From Methylococcaceae bacterium NSM2-1 (GTDB lineage: Bacteria > Pseudomonadota > Gammaproteobacteria > Methylococcales > Methylomonadaceae), in assembly GCA_002256705.1 (NCBI GenBank), contig NQJI01000004.1:1-15648 (forward strand): a stretch of DNA of 15,648 bases, read 5' to 3'. A model generated the notes under the pieces. The model made no database searches. It was not told where the DNA came from and worked only from the letters and a program-made list of their open reading frames with translations. Position numbers and translations under genes: made by a program. Position 1 is the stretch's first letter. Every line of letters starts with the position of its first letter. Positions 7,378 to 14,988 of the stretch are shown here, piece after piece.

Positions 7378-8418
7378 CTAGGTATTTTTTTCAAGTGCCT
7401 GGATTTTTTCTTCCAGTAGTTTCACTTTTTTCAGCAGCTCGGGCAATTTGCTGATTGCAATCTGCTCCTTATAAGCTGTCTTTTTGTCTTTTGCCGGACT
7501 GCCGAAAACCTGAGTACCCGCCTTGACATCACCCGCTACGCCGGAACGAGCCATTACCACAGCACCGGTGCCGATTGTCACATGATCAGCAACCCCTGAA
7601 CTCCCAGCCAGAATGGCATAGTCTTCAATGTTACAGGATCCGGACACGCCGGTTAGACCGCACATAATTACGTTTTTGCCGACCTTGTTGTTGTGACCAA
7701 TCTGCACCAGATTATCTATTTTACTGCCCGCTCCTATCAGGGTACTTCCCAACGCGCCTCTGTCAATACAGGTATTAGCCCCAATTTCAACATTGTCATC
7801 AATTACCACATTACCGACCTGAGGCACCTTGACATGCACATTATTCCTGAATTTATAGCCAAAGCCATCAGCACCGATAATAGCTCCCGAGTGGATAATG
7901 ACATTATTCCCCACAACCACATCATCGTAGATAACAGCATAGGGATGAATCCGGCAATTTTTCCCCACTTTTACATTTTTACCCATATAAACGCCTGCCA
8001 GTATTGCGCTGCCATCGCCTATGCTCGCGTTTTCACCAATCACTGCATAAGGTCCGATATACACTTCGTCACCCAATATCACATTATTTTCAAGCACTGC
8101 CTGAGGTGCAATCTGTGGACTATAAACCCTGGCCGGATGGAGTAATTCTACTGCCCTGATGAAACTGAGCTCTGGATCGGCACAAACCAGTAATGCCATG
8201 CATTCAGGTACGTTATCTACAGTAAAACCTTCGGCAATAAAGCAGGCGGAAGCCGTTGAGTTTTTGACATGCTGGGCATATCGACTGTTAGTCAACTGGG
8301 TAACCTGCCCGGTTTGTGCCGATGTAATATCGGCTGCGGAATAAATGGATGTTGATAAATCGCCCCCTATAATCTGGGCATCACAAAAATCGGCAAGCTC
8401 TTTTAATGTAATCGGCAT
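7378..8418 (-). CDS. lpxD: UDP-3-O-acylglucosamine N-acyltransferase LpxD
   Basis: Adds the second 3-hydroxyacyl chain, from acyl-ACP, to UDP-3-O-acyl-glucosamine in lipid A synthesis. The 346-residue protein has the LpxD layout: an N-terminal uridine-binding domain (about 1-100), a left-handed beta-helix of hexapeptide repeats (about 102-300, many I/V-G-x-x-x turns), the catalytic histidine H242 in QIGHN, the preceding [12 protein letters not shown] and CIDRGALG segments, and a C-terminal helix (about 320-344) rich in Lys, Leu and Glu. It stands alone between ubiG and moaC rather than in the usual bamA-skp-lpxD-fabZ-lpxA run, so it may be a second copy or a relocated one. The ATG at 8418 has a weak AGAGAC ribosome binding site. 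Confidence 0.95.
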   Translation of the reverse strand: MPITLKELADFCDAQIIGGDLSTSIYSAADITSAQTGQVTQLTNSRYAQHVKNSTASACFIAEGFTVDNVPECMALLVCADPELSFIRAVELLHPARVYSPQIAPQAVLENNVILGDEVYIGPYAVIGENASIGDGSAILAGVYMGKNVKVGKNCRIHPYAVIYDDVVVGNNVIIHSGAIIGADGFGYKFRNNVHVKVPQVGNVVIDDNVEIGANTCIDRGALGSTLIGAGSKIDNLVQIGHNNKVGKNVIMCGLTGVSGSCNIEDYAILAGSSGVADHVTIGTGAVVMARSGVAGDVKAGTQVFGSPAKDKKTAYKEQIAISKLPELLKKVKLLEEKIQALEKNT

Positions 8419-8492
8419 AGTTGTCTCTGCGGTTGTCTTGTATGGTGTAGTAGTGTATCAAAACCGGGTATTCAGTTGCTTACTATAATGTT

Positions 8493-8507
8493 TTCAAGAC
8501 CCTTGAA
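8493..8507. repeat. Short hairpin TTCAAG-ACC-CTTGAA between moaC and lpxD
   Basis: Six-base perfect arms around a three-base loop, 15 bp past the moaC stop. On the minus strand it is followed by AAAACATTATAGTAAG, which holds a possible -10 (TATAGT) for lpxD but no T-run. It could be a weak end signal for moaC or part of the lpxD promoter region; the sequence does not decide. Confidence 0.3.
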
Positions 8508-8522
8508 GTCCATAATGAGCAG

Positions 8523-9002
8523 TCATTGATTGCGCTGCCAGTGTCCTGATTTACCGCCATCTTTCTCCAGTAACTGCACAGACTGGATGACCATGCCCCG
8601 GTCTAGGGCTTTACACATATCATAAATGGTGAGCAAGGCAATTTGAGTGGCACACAACGCTTCAATTTCCACCCCTGTCTGGCCGTTGGTTCTTACCGTG
8701 GTTTGGCAACGAATACGGTTTTTTTCAGTTTCGGTGCTCAGGTTTATTTCTACATGAGTTATGGGCAGAGGATGACAAAGCGGAATTAAATCTGCTGTTT
8801 TTTTGCTGGCCATAATACCGGCAATTCTCGCTATAGCCAGTACATCTCCTTTTTTGTGTTCACCCGCAAGAATCATCTGGAGCGTTTCCGGGTGCATTTC
8901 AATGTAGCCTTCGGTGACAGCTGTGCGTTGAGTGATCGCTTTTGCGCCAACATCGACCATGTGCGCTTCGCCGGCCTGATTAAAATGCGGTGTATAGGTC
9001 AT
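8523..9002 (-). CDS. moaC: Cyclic pyranopterin monophosphate synthase MoaC
   Basis: Converts the MoaA product (3',8-cyclo-dihydro-GTP) to cyclic pyranopterin monophosphate, the first stable intermediate of molybdenum cofactor synthesis. The 159-residue protein shows MVDVG (15-19), the active-site block [13 protein letters not shown] (67-79), TGVEIEAL (109-116), DMCKA (128-132) and the closing [10 protein letters not shown] (144-153), all conserved in MoaC. It is transcribed away from moaD-moaE, with 76 bp between the starts. moaA and moaB are not in the window. Confidence 0.97.
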   Translation of the reverse strand: MTYTPHFNQAGEAHMVDVGAKAITQRTAVTEGYIEMHPETLQMILAGEHKKGDVLAIARIAGIMASKKTADLIPLCHPLPITHVEINLSTETEKNRIRCQTTVRTNGQTGVEIEALCATQIALLTIYDMCKALDRGMVIQSVQLLEKDGGKSGHWQRNQ

Positions 9003-9078
9003 TATCTGTGGAATAATTAGTGAAAAAAGTGTTCATACAGTTTTATTATCTGTTTTTTTTCTTGTCCCGTGAATCATT

Positions 9079-9312
9079 ATGTCAATTAAAGTGCGTTATT
9101 TTGCCAGTTTAAAAGAAAGCGTGGGTCGCTCGGAAGATGACCTGACCATTACAGGTTTGTTGACCGTCAATGAAGTCTGGAATCTTACTAACTTGGGTAA
9201 ACCATTACCCGAGAATATTCTGGCAGCCGTGAACATGGAGTACGTTGAATTCGATAACATCGTTAAGGACGGCGATGAAGTGGCATTTTTTCCGCCCGTT
9301 ACCGGAGGTTGA
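9079..9312 (+). CDS. moaD: Molybdopterin synthase small (sulfur carrier) subunit MoaD
   Basis: Ubiquitin-like 77-residue protein that delivers sulfur, as a C-terminal thiocarboxylate, to cyclic pyranopterin monophosphate in complex with MoaE. The N-terminal strand IKVRYFASLKE, the segment DGDEVAFFPPVTGG and the terminal Gly-Gly are diagnostic. The last codons GGA GGT TGA also form the GGAGG ribosome binding site of moaE. Its own ribosome binding site is weak. The MoeB/MoaD-adenylating enzyme is not encoded here. Confidence 0.96.
   Translation: MSIKVRYFASLKESVGRSEDDLTITGLLTVNEVWNLTNLGKPLPENILAAVNMEYVEFDNIVKDGDEVAFFPPVTGG
9304..9308 (+). promoter_or_regulatory. moaE ribosome binding site inside the MoaD Gly-Gly codons
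   Basis: GGAGG ends six bases before the ATG at 9315. It fixes that ATG as the moaE start and couples translation of the two subunits of the synthase. Confidence 0.8.
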
Positions 9313-9314
9313 AG

Positions 9315-9767
9315 ATGACCATAAAAATCAGTGCCGAGGCATTTGACCCGTATCAGGAAATTCAGGCCTATCAGAACGCAAAAACCGGTAATATCGGGGC
9401 TATTGGCGCGACTAGCATTTTTATAGGCACGATGCGCGATTTCAATGAAGGTGCCGCTGTTAAAGGCATGACCCTGGAATATTATCCCGGCATGACTGAA
9501 AAACAGTTGAAGAAAATCATTACCGAAGCTCAGCAACAATGGCCTATTATCGATAGTTTAGTCATTCATCGAGTGGGCGATATTTTGCCTAATGAGACGA
9601 TAGTGCTGGTCGCTGTGTGGTCATCCCACCGTGGTGATGCGTTTGATGCAAGTCGATACATTATGGAAGCCTTAAAATCGAAGGCGCCGTTCTGGAAAAA
9701 GGAGCATTTAGTGACCGAAAATGAACGTTGGCTTGCGCATAATACCAATGGCTATAAACCCCGTTAA
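9315..9767 (+). CDS. moaE: Molybdopterin synthase catalytic subunit MoaE
   Basis: Large subunit of molybdopterin synthase; it binds cyclic pyranopterin monophosphate and accepts two sulfurs from MoaD thiocarboxylate. The 150-residue protein has FIGTMRDFNEG (36-46), LEYYPGM (54-60), VWSSHRGDAF (101-110) and the catalytic lysine block EALKSKAPFWKKE (118-130). The frame extends to a TTG at 9309, but the ATG at 9315 is preceded by GGAGG at six bases and gives the normal N-terminus, so I use it. moaD ends two bases before it. Confidence 0.96.
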   Translation: MTIKISAEAFDPYQEIQAYQNAKTGNIGAIGATSIFIGTMRDFNEGAAVKGMTLEYYPGMTEKQLKKIITEAQQQWPIIDSLVIHRVGDILPNETIVLVAVWSSHRGDAFDASRYIMEALKSKAPFWKKEHLVTENERWLAHNTNGYKPR

Positions 9768-9961
9768 TCGTATTACAGGAACACTCGCCCCCCGGTAATT
9801 GTCTTAAGGTTTTTTTGATAACTTCGCATTAAAGGAATGCTGAAAAACCAGCCTACAGACCGCGCGCTTTCAACATAAGTAGACATTTGATTTATAACCC
9901 TAAAATCCTCAGCCAAAACTCAGGAAGATAGGCACAACCTGTATAAATAGCAACCAACCGC

Positions 9962-10981
9962 ATGAAAACGCTTTACTCCATAATTTCAGTTCTGCTTGTT
10001 TCCTCTCTGACGGCCTGTATGCCGATGACTTATCCGCCTGGAGCGAAAAATAATGTAGCGCGGCTCAGCGAGAATATTTTCATGACTGAAGACGGCGCGA
10101 ATTTGCCGTTTCGCCATTGGCTGCCCAAAACCGATCCGCATGCAGTACTTATAGCGCTGCACGGCTTTAACGATTACAGCCGTTTTTTTCAACAGCCGGG
10201 CGAATATTTCAGCAAACTGGGTATTGCCTGTTTCGCTTACGATCAACGTGGTTTTGGCGCGGCCCCAAAACGTGGCTTATGGGCAGGAGGTGCGGCCTAT
10301 GCCCACGATTTGAACACTTTGGTACGACTGGTAAAACAACGTTATCCGGACCGTCCAGTTTATCTGCTCGGTGAAAGCATGGGTGGCGCAATCATTATAA
10401 CTGCCATGAGCCAGGCCACTATGCCAGCCGTGGATGGGATTATTCTCATCGCGCCGGCGCTTTGGGCGCGACCAACCATGCCCTGGTATCAAACCAGTTT
10501 GCTTTGGACACTGGCGCATAGCTTGCCTTGGCTAACCTTGACCGGCGAAGGTGTGGAGGTTATGCCCTCGGATAACATTGAAATGCTTCGTGCTTTGAGC
10601 CGGGACCCTTGGGTTATCAAGGCGACTCGTGTAGAAACCATATATGGATTGACCGATTTGATGGATGAAGCATTTAACAGCGCAACGCTGCTACACGGAA
10701 ATACCCTGATGCTTTATGGCGAGAAAGACGAAATTATTCCCAAAAAACCAACCTATGCATTTTTACAGAAATTTCTCGCCACGGATGCGACGGAAAAAAC
10801 CGTGGCATTTTATCCACAAGGCTATCACATGTTATTACGTGATTTACAAGCACCTACGGCATGGAAGGATATTGCTGCATGGATTAATAACAAACCGGAA
10901 AAACTGCCTTCTGGCGCGGATAATCGGGCGCGTCAGTTATTGGCGGGACTTATTCCGCAAATGTCTAAAGAGGAAGATTAA
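9962..10981 (+). CDS. Lipoprotein alpha/beta hydrolase (monoacylglycerol-lipase-like)
   Basis: Predicted serine hydrolase anchored to the cell envelope, of the Hydrolase_4/lysophospholipase type, perhaps acting on monoacylglycerol or lysophospholipid. The N-terminus is a lipoprotein signal peptide ending in the lipobox LTAC (16-19); Cys19 would carry the lipid, and Met at +2 predicts outer-membrane sorting. The hydrolase core follows: oxyanion segment LHGFNDYSR (66-74), YDQRGFG (93-99), nucleophile S139 in GESMGG, the acid D256 in LYGEKDEIIP, and the histidine H289 in GYHML. All three catalytic residues are present. The substrate is unknown. It stands alone, 194 bp after moaE. A TATAAA lies 15 bases before the ATG but no -35 or Shine-Dalgarno sequence is clear. 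Confidence 0.9.
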   Translation: MKTLYSIISVLLVSSLTACMPMTYPPGAKNNVARLSENIFMTEDGANLPFRHWLPKTDPHAVLIALHGFNDYSRFFQQPGEYFSKLGIACFAYDQRGFGAAPKRGLWAGGAAYAHDLNTLVRLVKQRYPDRPVYLLGESMGGAIIITAMSQATMPAVDGIILIAPALWARPTMPWYQTSLLWTLAHSLPWLTLTGEGVEVMPSDNIEMLRALSRDPWVIKATRVETIYGLTDLMDEAFNSATLLHGNTLMLYGEKDEIIPKKPTYAFLQKFLATDATEKTVAFYPQGYHMLLRDLQAPTAWKDIAAWINNKPEKLPSGADNRARQLLAGLIPQMSKEED

Positions 10982-11455
10982 AGCCCTTCCCGGAGAGGAT
11001 TGGGTGATGAAAAGCAAGCCGATTCCAAGCAGTAAATTTAGCTCTCCAGGAGGAGCTTTAGCAATAATCGCAACTAAAACGTCTCCTACAATTTAAACAA
11101 CCCCAAATCCTGACGATTATCGCCTCCGGCAGCCCGTGTTCGTCCTGCGACCCCACCATGTAGCGTATTTCCCTTCCGTTATCGCAACGCTTCCTCTACT
11201 TCTTCGCCGCACACTTATGTAGATACCTATGCTCAAAGGCGTCATCTACTCTCCATTCCCCCATACTGGCCACATGACACTCTCTCAAACTATCACCCAT
11301 CGAAATCACTCTCCATGAACAACAATGAGCGTATTATAATGACATGCAGTCTGTTACATTGTTTCTTGTTTCATAGCAGAGTGAAGGCTATACCAGTCAG
11401 GAGCAATCATTCAAACACACAACAAAAAAAATCTATTTTGTGAGAAACAACTATC
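10982..11455. other. 474-bp gene-free region with C-rich upper strand
   Basis: No credible gene in either strand. The first 110 bp contain a REP-like hairpin (listed separately) and a short stem AGCTCT-CCAGGA-GGAGCT (11040-11057, including one G-T pair) that might end the hydrolase transcript, although it lacks a T-run. From about 11100 to 11310 the upper strand is strikingly poor in G and rich in C and T; by rough hand count C outnumbers G about two to one. A TATAAT hexamer at 11335-11340 could be the -10 of the HAD gene, leaving a leader of about 110 bases, but the matching -35 is poor. Confidence 0.4.
11051..11087. repeat. REP-like imperfect hairpin downstream of the hydrolase gene
   Basis: AGGAG (11051-11055) pairs with CTCCT (11083-11087), and TTTAG (11057-11061) pairs with CTAAA (11074-11078), with a small internal loop between. 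The pattern CTCCTACAATT following AATCGCAACTAAAACG resembles dispersed GTAGGAG...TCGCGA-type intergenic repeats that I know from gammaproteobacterial genomes. One copy alone cannot prove that it is a repeat family. Confidence 0.35.
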
Positions 11456-12283
11456 ATGCAACCTTTTACAAACATTCGCGCACTCATCATCGACATGGAT
11501 GGCGTTTTATGGCATGGCACAAAGCCGATACCAGGATTGACGGAATTTTTTCAAACCCTGCATGAATTGCAAATTCGCTTCATTCTGGCGACTAACAACG
11601 CCAGTTTAACCCCGGAGCAATATGTAACCAAGCTGGCACGAATGGGCGTGACAGTGACCCAAAACCAAATTCTGACTTCAGGTATTGCCACTGCACTATA
11701 CCTGAGCGAGCATGTAAACCCGGCTGAAACCCGCGTGTTTGTAGTCGGCGAGGACGGTGCAACGCAACCGCTTATTGACCGTGGCTTTACGCTGACCGGT
11801 CTCTATGAAGTAAATAACAGCAATGACCCAGTCAAAAAAGGCGCGGACATTGTGGTCTGTGGCAAGGATGAAACCCTGACTTGGGCAAAACTGGCAACAG
11901 CCACACTGAATATTCGTGCCGGCGCAAAATTCATAGGCACGAATGCCGACACTACCTTACCGACAGAACACGGCCTCACCCATGGCAATGGCGCAATTCT
12001 GGCAGCTCTGGAGGTGGCCACTGGCGTAACACCGACTATTATCGGCAAACCGGAACCCATTATCTATCAACAGGCCCTCACTTTACTGGGTGTTGATCCG
12101 GATGAAACGGTGGCCATCGGCGACCGCCTGGAGACCGATATCCTCGGCGCTGTTCGCACGGGCATTCGCAGCATCATGGTGTTGACGGGCGTGTCTACTG
12201 AAGACGATTTGAAAGAAGCGAATTATCTGCCAACCTGGGTCATGCCGGATATTCGCGCCGTCACGCAAGCATTGCGAAGTTAA
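11456..12283 (+). CDS. HAD-IIA (NagD/PGP-like) sugar-phosphate phosphatase
   Basis: 275-residue member of HAD subfamily IIA, which includes NagD and eukaryotic-type phosphoglycolate/glycerol-3-phosphate phosphatases. Motif I is IDMDGVLWHG (D13, D15), motif II TNNAS (46-50), GTNADTTLPTEHG (161-173) marks the C2-type cap, then motif III GKPEP (197-201) and motif IV AIGDRLETDI (220-229). All catalytic residues are in place. The start is the ATG at 11456; the ribosome binding site is poor (GTGAGA, over ten bases away). It is followed after 48 bp by dhaK on the same strand and is probably in the same transcript, so a triose- or glycerol-phosphate substrate is a reasonable guess. Sequence alone does not fix the substrate. 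Confidence 0.9.
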   Translation: MQPFTNIRALIIDMDGVLWHGTKPIPGLTEFFQTLHELQIRFILATNNASLTPEQYVTKLARMGVTVTQNQILTSGIATALYLSEHVNPAETRVFVVGEDGATQPLIDRGFTLTGLYEVNNSNDPVKKGADIVVCGKDETLTWAKLATATLNIRAGAKFIGTNADTTLPTEHGLTHGNGAILAALEVATGVTPTIIGKPEPIIYQQALTLLGVDPDETVAIGDRLETDILGAVRTGIRSIMVLTGVSTEDDLKEANYLPTWVMPDIRAVTQALRS

Positions 12284-12331
12284 CCTATTTGCACACCGAA
12301 TAATAATACAAGCACATCAGGAGCCGCCATT

Positions 12332-13321
12332 ATGAAAAAATTCATCAATTCCATCGATACGCTGCTTGACGAAAGCCTGCTCGGCTTTTCCAAAGCACAT
12401 GCCGACATTATTCAGCTGAACGCGCAACCGCACTTTATCAAGCGCATAAATCCCCCCAAACCGGGCAAGGTCGCACTGATTTCCGGCGGCGGTTCCGGGC
12501 ATGAACCATTACATATCGGTTTTGTCGGCTCGGGAATGCTGGATGCCGCTTGTCCAGGTCAGATATTTACCTCCCCTACCCCTGATCAAATGCTGGCCGC
12601 CGCGCAAGCAGTGGAAAATGGCGGTGGGGTATTATTTATCGTCAAGAATTATGCCGGCGACGTGATGAATTTCGAAATCTCCGCAGAAATGCTGGATTGT
12701 CCGAATGCATCAGTGCTGGTAAGCGACGACGTTTCCTTGCCGAAATCTCATAGCACGGGGCGGCGGGGGGTAGCAGGCACGTTAATTGTAGAAAAAATTG
12801 TCGGCGCGGCGGCAGAGAAAGGTGCCAATTTGGCAACCTGTAAAGCATTGGGTGATAAAGTCAACCACGCCACCGCCTCCATAGGAGTCGCTCTGAGCAG
12901 TTGCACCGTCCCAGCCTTGGGCAAACCCACTTTCGATATCAGTGACACCGAGATGGAAATGGGTGTGGGCATTCATGGTGAGCGTGGGCGTGAAACCCAG
13001 CCTTTAAGCAGCGCCACAGAAATTGTGGAGCACTTGGCAGGCATTATTGATGATGAATTAAAACCGAAAAAAGGCCAGCCAGTATTGCTGCATGTGAACG
13101 GGTTCGGTGCAACGCCTTTGATGGAACTGCATCTGATTTATGGCCTGGCGGCCCAATTCTGGGAAAAACGCGGTATCACTATAGCCCGCTCATTAGTGGG
13201 CAACTACACCACATCAATCGATATGGCGGGGTGTTCAATAACCCTGAGCCTGCTTGACGAAGAATTGCTGGGCCTGTGGGATGCGCCGGTTCATACAGCG
13301 TCTCTACGCTGGGGTTGTTAA
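12332..13321 (+). CDS. dhaK: Dihydroxyacetone kinase, substrate-binding subunit DhaK
   Basis: Binds dihydroxyacetone covalently as a hemiaminal on a histidine and presents it for phosphorylation by the DhaL nucleotide subunit, giving dihydroxyacetone phosphate. The 329-residue protein carries SGGGSGHEP (51-59, H57), KNYAGD (105-110, D110), GVGIHGE (211-217, covalent H215) and the C-terminal LWDAPVHTASLRWG. Length and motifs match a single-domain DhaK, as in three-component (DhaKLM) systems, not the fused ATP-dependent Dak. A clear AGGAG (12319-12323) precedes the ATG by eight bases. It follows the HAD phosphatase and runs tail to tail into dhaL, overlapping its end by 18 bp. No dhaM is visible. 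Confidence 0.96.
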   Translation: MKKFINSIDTLLDESLLGFSKAHADIIQLNAQPHFIKRINPPKPGKVALISGGGSGHEPLHIGFVGSGMLDAACPGQIFTSPTPDQMLAAAQAVENGGGVLFIVKNYAGDVMNFEISAEMLDCPNASVLVSDDVSLPKSHSTGRRGVAGTLIVEKIVGAAAEKGANLATCKALGDKVNHATASIGVALSSCTVPALGKPTFDISDTEMEMGVGIHGERGRETQPLSSATEIVEHLAGIIDDELKPKKGQPVLLHVNGFGATPLMELHLIYGLAAQFWEKRGITIARSLVGNYTTSIDMAGCSITLSLLDEELLGLWDAPVHTASLRWGC

Positions 13322-13951
13322 TTGTTTAGTCAGCACGTCAACAATGGCGCAAATCATTAATTGACCGGTTTTAGCGCCTGCATCAATATGACCACGGCTG
13401 CGCTCCTCAAGAAAAGAAGCGCGACCCTTGGTAGCCACCATATCGCGGGTAGACTCCATACCCGCGATGGCAACCTGCGAGATATTAGCCAAGACTTCAG
13501 GTAATGCAACGGAATTCTCCGCTGCCGTTCGCAAGTAATCCGCCACAGGAATATAAACATCGAGCATGGTTTTTTCCCCTGCATCCGCCTTGCCCCGTTG
13601 CTTAACCGCCTCCACGCCTTTGGTAAAAACATCGGCAAAGCTTTGCAGGTCCAAGGATTGTTCACGCGCCGCTTTGCTTAGGGCAATGAATAAAGTGCCG
13701 TACAGCGAACCTGACGCGCCACCTATCGCTGACATTAACGTCATGCCGATTTTCTGCCAGGCAGCCGCCCAATCCAGTCGGCTCAATTCCTCTCGTTGCG
13801 CCATGAGCGCCTGAATGCCGCGTTGTAAATTAGTGACATGATCGCCGTCGCCGATAGCCTGATCCAAAGCCGTTACTTCTTCAGCGTTTTTTTCGATCAC
13901 ATCGGCTATAGCCTCGATCAGACGTGGTAATAATGCAGGCGTAAGTTTCAT
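13304..13951 (-). CDS. dhaL: Dihydroxyacetone kinase, nucleotide-binding subunit DhaL
   Basis: Partner of DhaK that holds ADP/ATP through two Mg2+ ions and transfers the phosphoryl group to dihydroxyacetone. The 215-residue all-helical protein has ALDQAIGDGDHVTNLQRG with the metal-binding aspartates D30, D35 and D37, GGASGSLYGT (77-86, nucleotide loop), GKADAGEKTMLD (120-131) and KGRASFLEERSRGHIDAGA (175-193). I start at the ATG at 13951-13949, where GGAAA lies about seven bases upstream. The frame stays open to 14044, but the added 31 residues are hydrophobic and outside the family pattern. It is on the strand opposite to dhaK, with overlapping 3' ends, although the two subunits are normally encoded in one direction. 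Confidence 0.95.
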   Translation of the reverse strand: MKLTPALLPRLIEAIADVIEKNAEEVTALDQAIGDGDHVTNLQRGIQALMAQREELSRLDWAAAWQKIGMTLMSAIGGASGSLYGTLFIALSKAAREQSLDLQSFADVFTKGVEAVKQRGKADAGEKTMLDVYIPVADYLRTAAENSVALPEVLANISQVAIAGMESTRDMVATKGRASFLEERSRGHIDAGAKTGQLMICAIVDVLTKQLTTPA

Positions 13952-14167
13952 GGCGATTTCCAATTTAACGAGTGTTTGAAAAACATAGAGAATAACGCGC
14001 AAAACGAAAAAAGGCGACTGAAAAACAATAATCCTATAAAACAACGGAGAAATTTTCGACGCTTTTTATTGGTAAATATTCAACACCGTTTGACAGGGTA
14101 AAGTCCGAAACCCGCGCACATCTGAATTTATAGGCCCATTCCATGTAATAATTATTTTTGTATGTTT

Positions 14168-14667
14168 TTAATGGCTTTCGATAACCGCTTTGGTCACAGC
14201 ATTCGGAAACGACGCGGTAAAATGCTGGCCATTTTCATCTTCCAGGATTTGTCCGGTATTCGGTCACGATACAACTTATATCGATATCAAACACTTGGCA
14301 GCGATCAAAACCAACTTCCCGGTATTGACCGGGCAGCAGGGGAGCAATCTAATGCCAGTATTTTGATGTCATCGGGGTCATCCACTTATCGCAAGGTAGC
14401 TGCCCACACTTCCGGGTTGTCCACCGGTCTTGTTGTTAACGTCTTTAGGCTTTTTGTCGCACTCACTATCAGGGCCAGACGAAGGTGGCTTACTGTTATT
14501 GCGCTATTGAGGGTTAAAAGATTGACCAGCAATTGCATTACTAACAAAAGTACATCCTGGATGGCATGTAAAGCAGGCGATAGGTTCTGCTTCTGAGCCA
14601 GGAGCTCCTGAACTTTTTTTGTCATTGCTTCGACGTCTATATTATCAACCTTCAACCTGTTACACCC
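14168..14667 (-). pseudogene. Decayed IS66-family transposase (TnpC) N-terminal fragment
   Basis: Reading the minus strand across frames restores a continuous IS66 TnpC-like N-terminal region. It begins with DNIDVEAMTKKVQELLAQ and NLSPALHAIQDVLLLV, reaches LLTLNS, then after a shift near 14501 reads NNSKPPSSGPD, KKPK and KTGGQPGSVGSYL. After a shift near 14386 it reads VDDPDDIKIL; after one near 14337, LPGQYREVGFD and CQVFDIDIS; after one near 14249, ILEDENGQHFTASFPNAVTKAV, then a stop at 14168. The NSSKPPSS-type motif, the KxGGQPG motif and the DDPD segment are typical of this family. At least four frameshifts in about 500 bp and loss of the whole catalytic domain mean it is dead. No terminal inverted repeats or tnpA/tnpB were seen. 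Confidence 0.85.
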
Positions 14668-14761
14668 AAGCACGTGTTTCCCCTGCGGCCAATATATAAC
14701 CGTTATAAAAGCTGAATTTTATCCCTCCGGTTGCGTTATAAGACAAAAAAATAATCATGGG

Positions 14762-14814
14762 TGAGCCGGAGTCTCTCAGAATAGACTGGCGTAATGATCC
14801 GAGAATGCGGCTCA
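14762..14814. repeat. Nested inverted repeat TGAGCCG...CGGCTCA
   Basis: Perfect 7-base outer arms lie 39 bases apart; inside the left half a second stem AGTCT/AGACT is flanked by GCC (14765-14767) and GGC (14788-14790), which compete with the outer stem. It is GC-richer than its surroundings. It could be a structured RNA, a regulator site or debris of a mobile element. Confidence 0.4.
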
Positions 14815-14973
14815 TGAGGCTAATTTATTCAAACATTAGAAGGGCTAGTTCATTTTGCTTTCTTACACAAAAACCCTGTCAAATACTTTTTTTTCCGCCG
14901 AATAATTGCACATTTTTTTAGAAAGGAATTAGTGCCGCCTATGCTTGTACGCCATATCATATTGTTTTATATG

Positions 14974-14988
14974 CCATTTAATAAATGG
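14974..14988. repeat. Palindrome CCATTT-AAT-AAATGG downstream of the AraC-type gene
   Basis: Six-base perfect arms around three bases, 39 bp past the stop of the regulator. No T-run follows on the minus strand, so a terminator role is doubtful; an operator is possible. Confidence 0.3.

Noticed and set aside
7693..8145. 150-codon open frame on the plus strand inside lpxD
   Set aside because: Antisense shadow of the repetitive hexapeptide region, rich in His and Ile as expected from reversed codons.
9800..9830. Possible terminator after moaE with a seven-base T-run
   Set aside because: The T-run at about 9811-9817 follows only a weak CTTAAG palindrome; no GC-rich stem is present.
10716..11096. 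126-codon open frame starting inside the hydrolase gene and running into the spacer
   Set aside because: Shifted frame of the hydrolase with no family similarity; the part past 10981 is short and covers the REP-like hairpin.
13952..14044. 31-residue hydrophobic extension of DhaL that looks like a membrane anchor
   Set aside because: DhaL is cytosolic, the internal ATG at 13951 has a good ribosome binding site and matches the family start, and the extension has no clear initiation signal.
14034..14144. 36-codon open frame on the minus strand upstream of dhaL
   Set aside because: Too short, no recognisable motif and no ribosome binding site.
14162..14596. 144-codon open frame on the plus strand
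   Set aside because: Antisense to the IS66 remnant, whose minus-strand reading explains the sequence.
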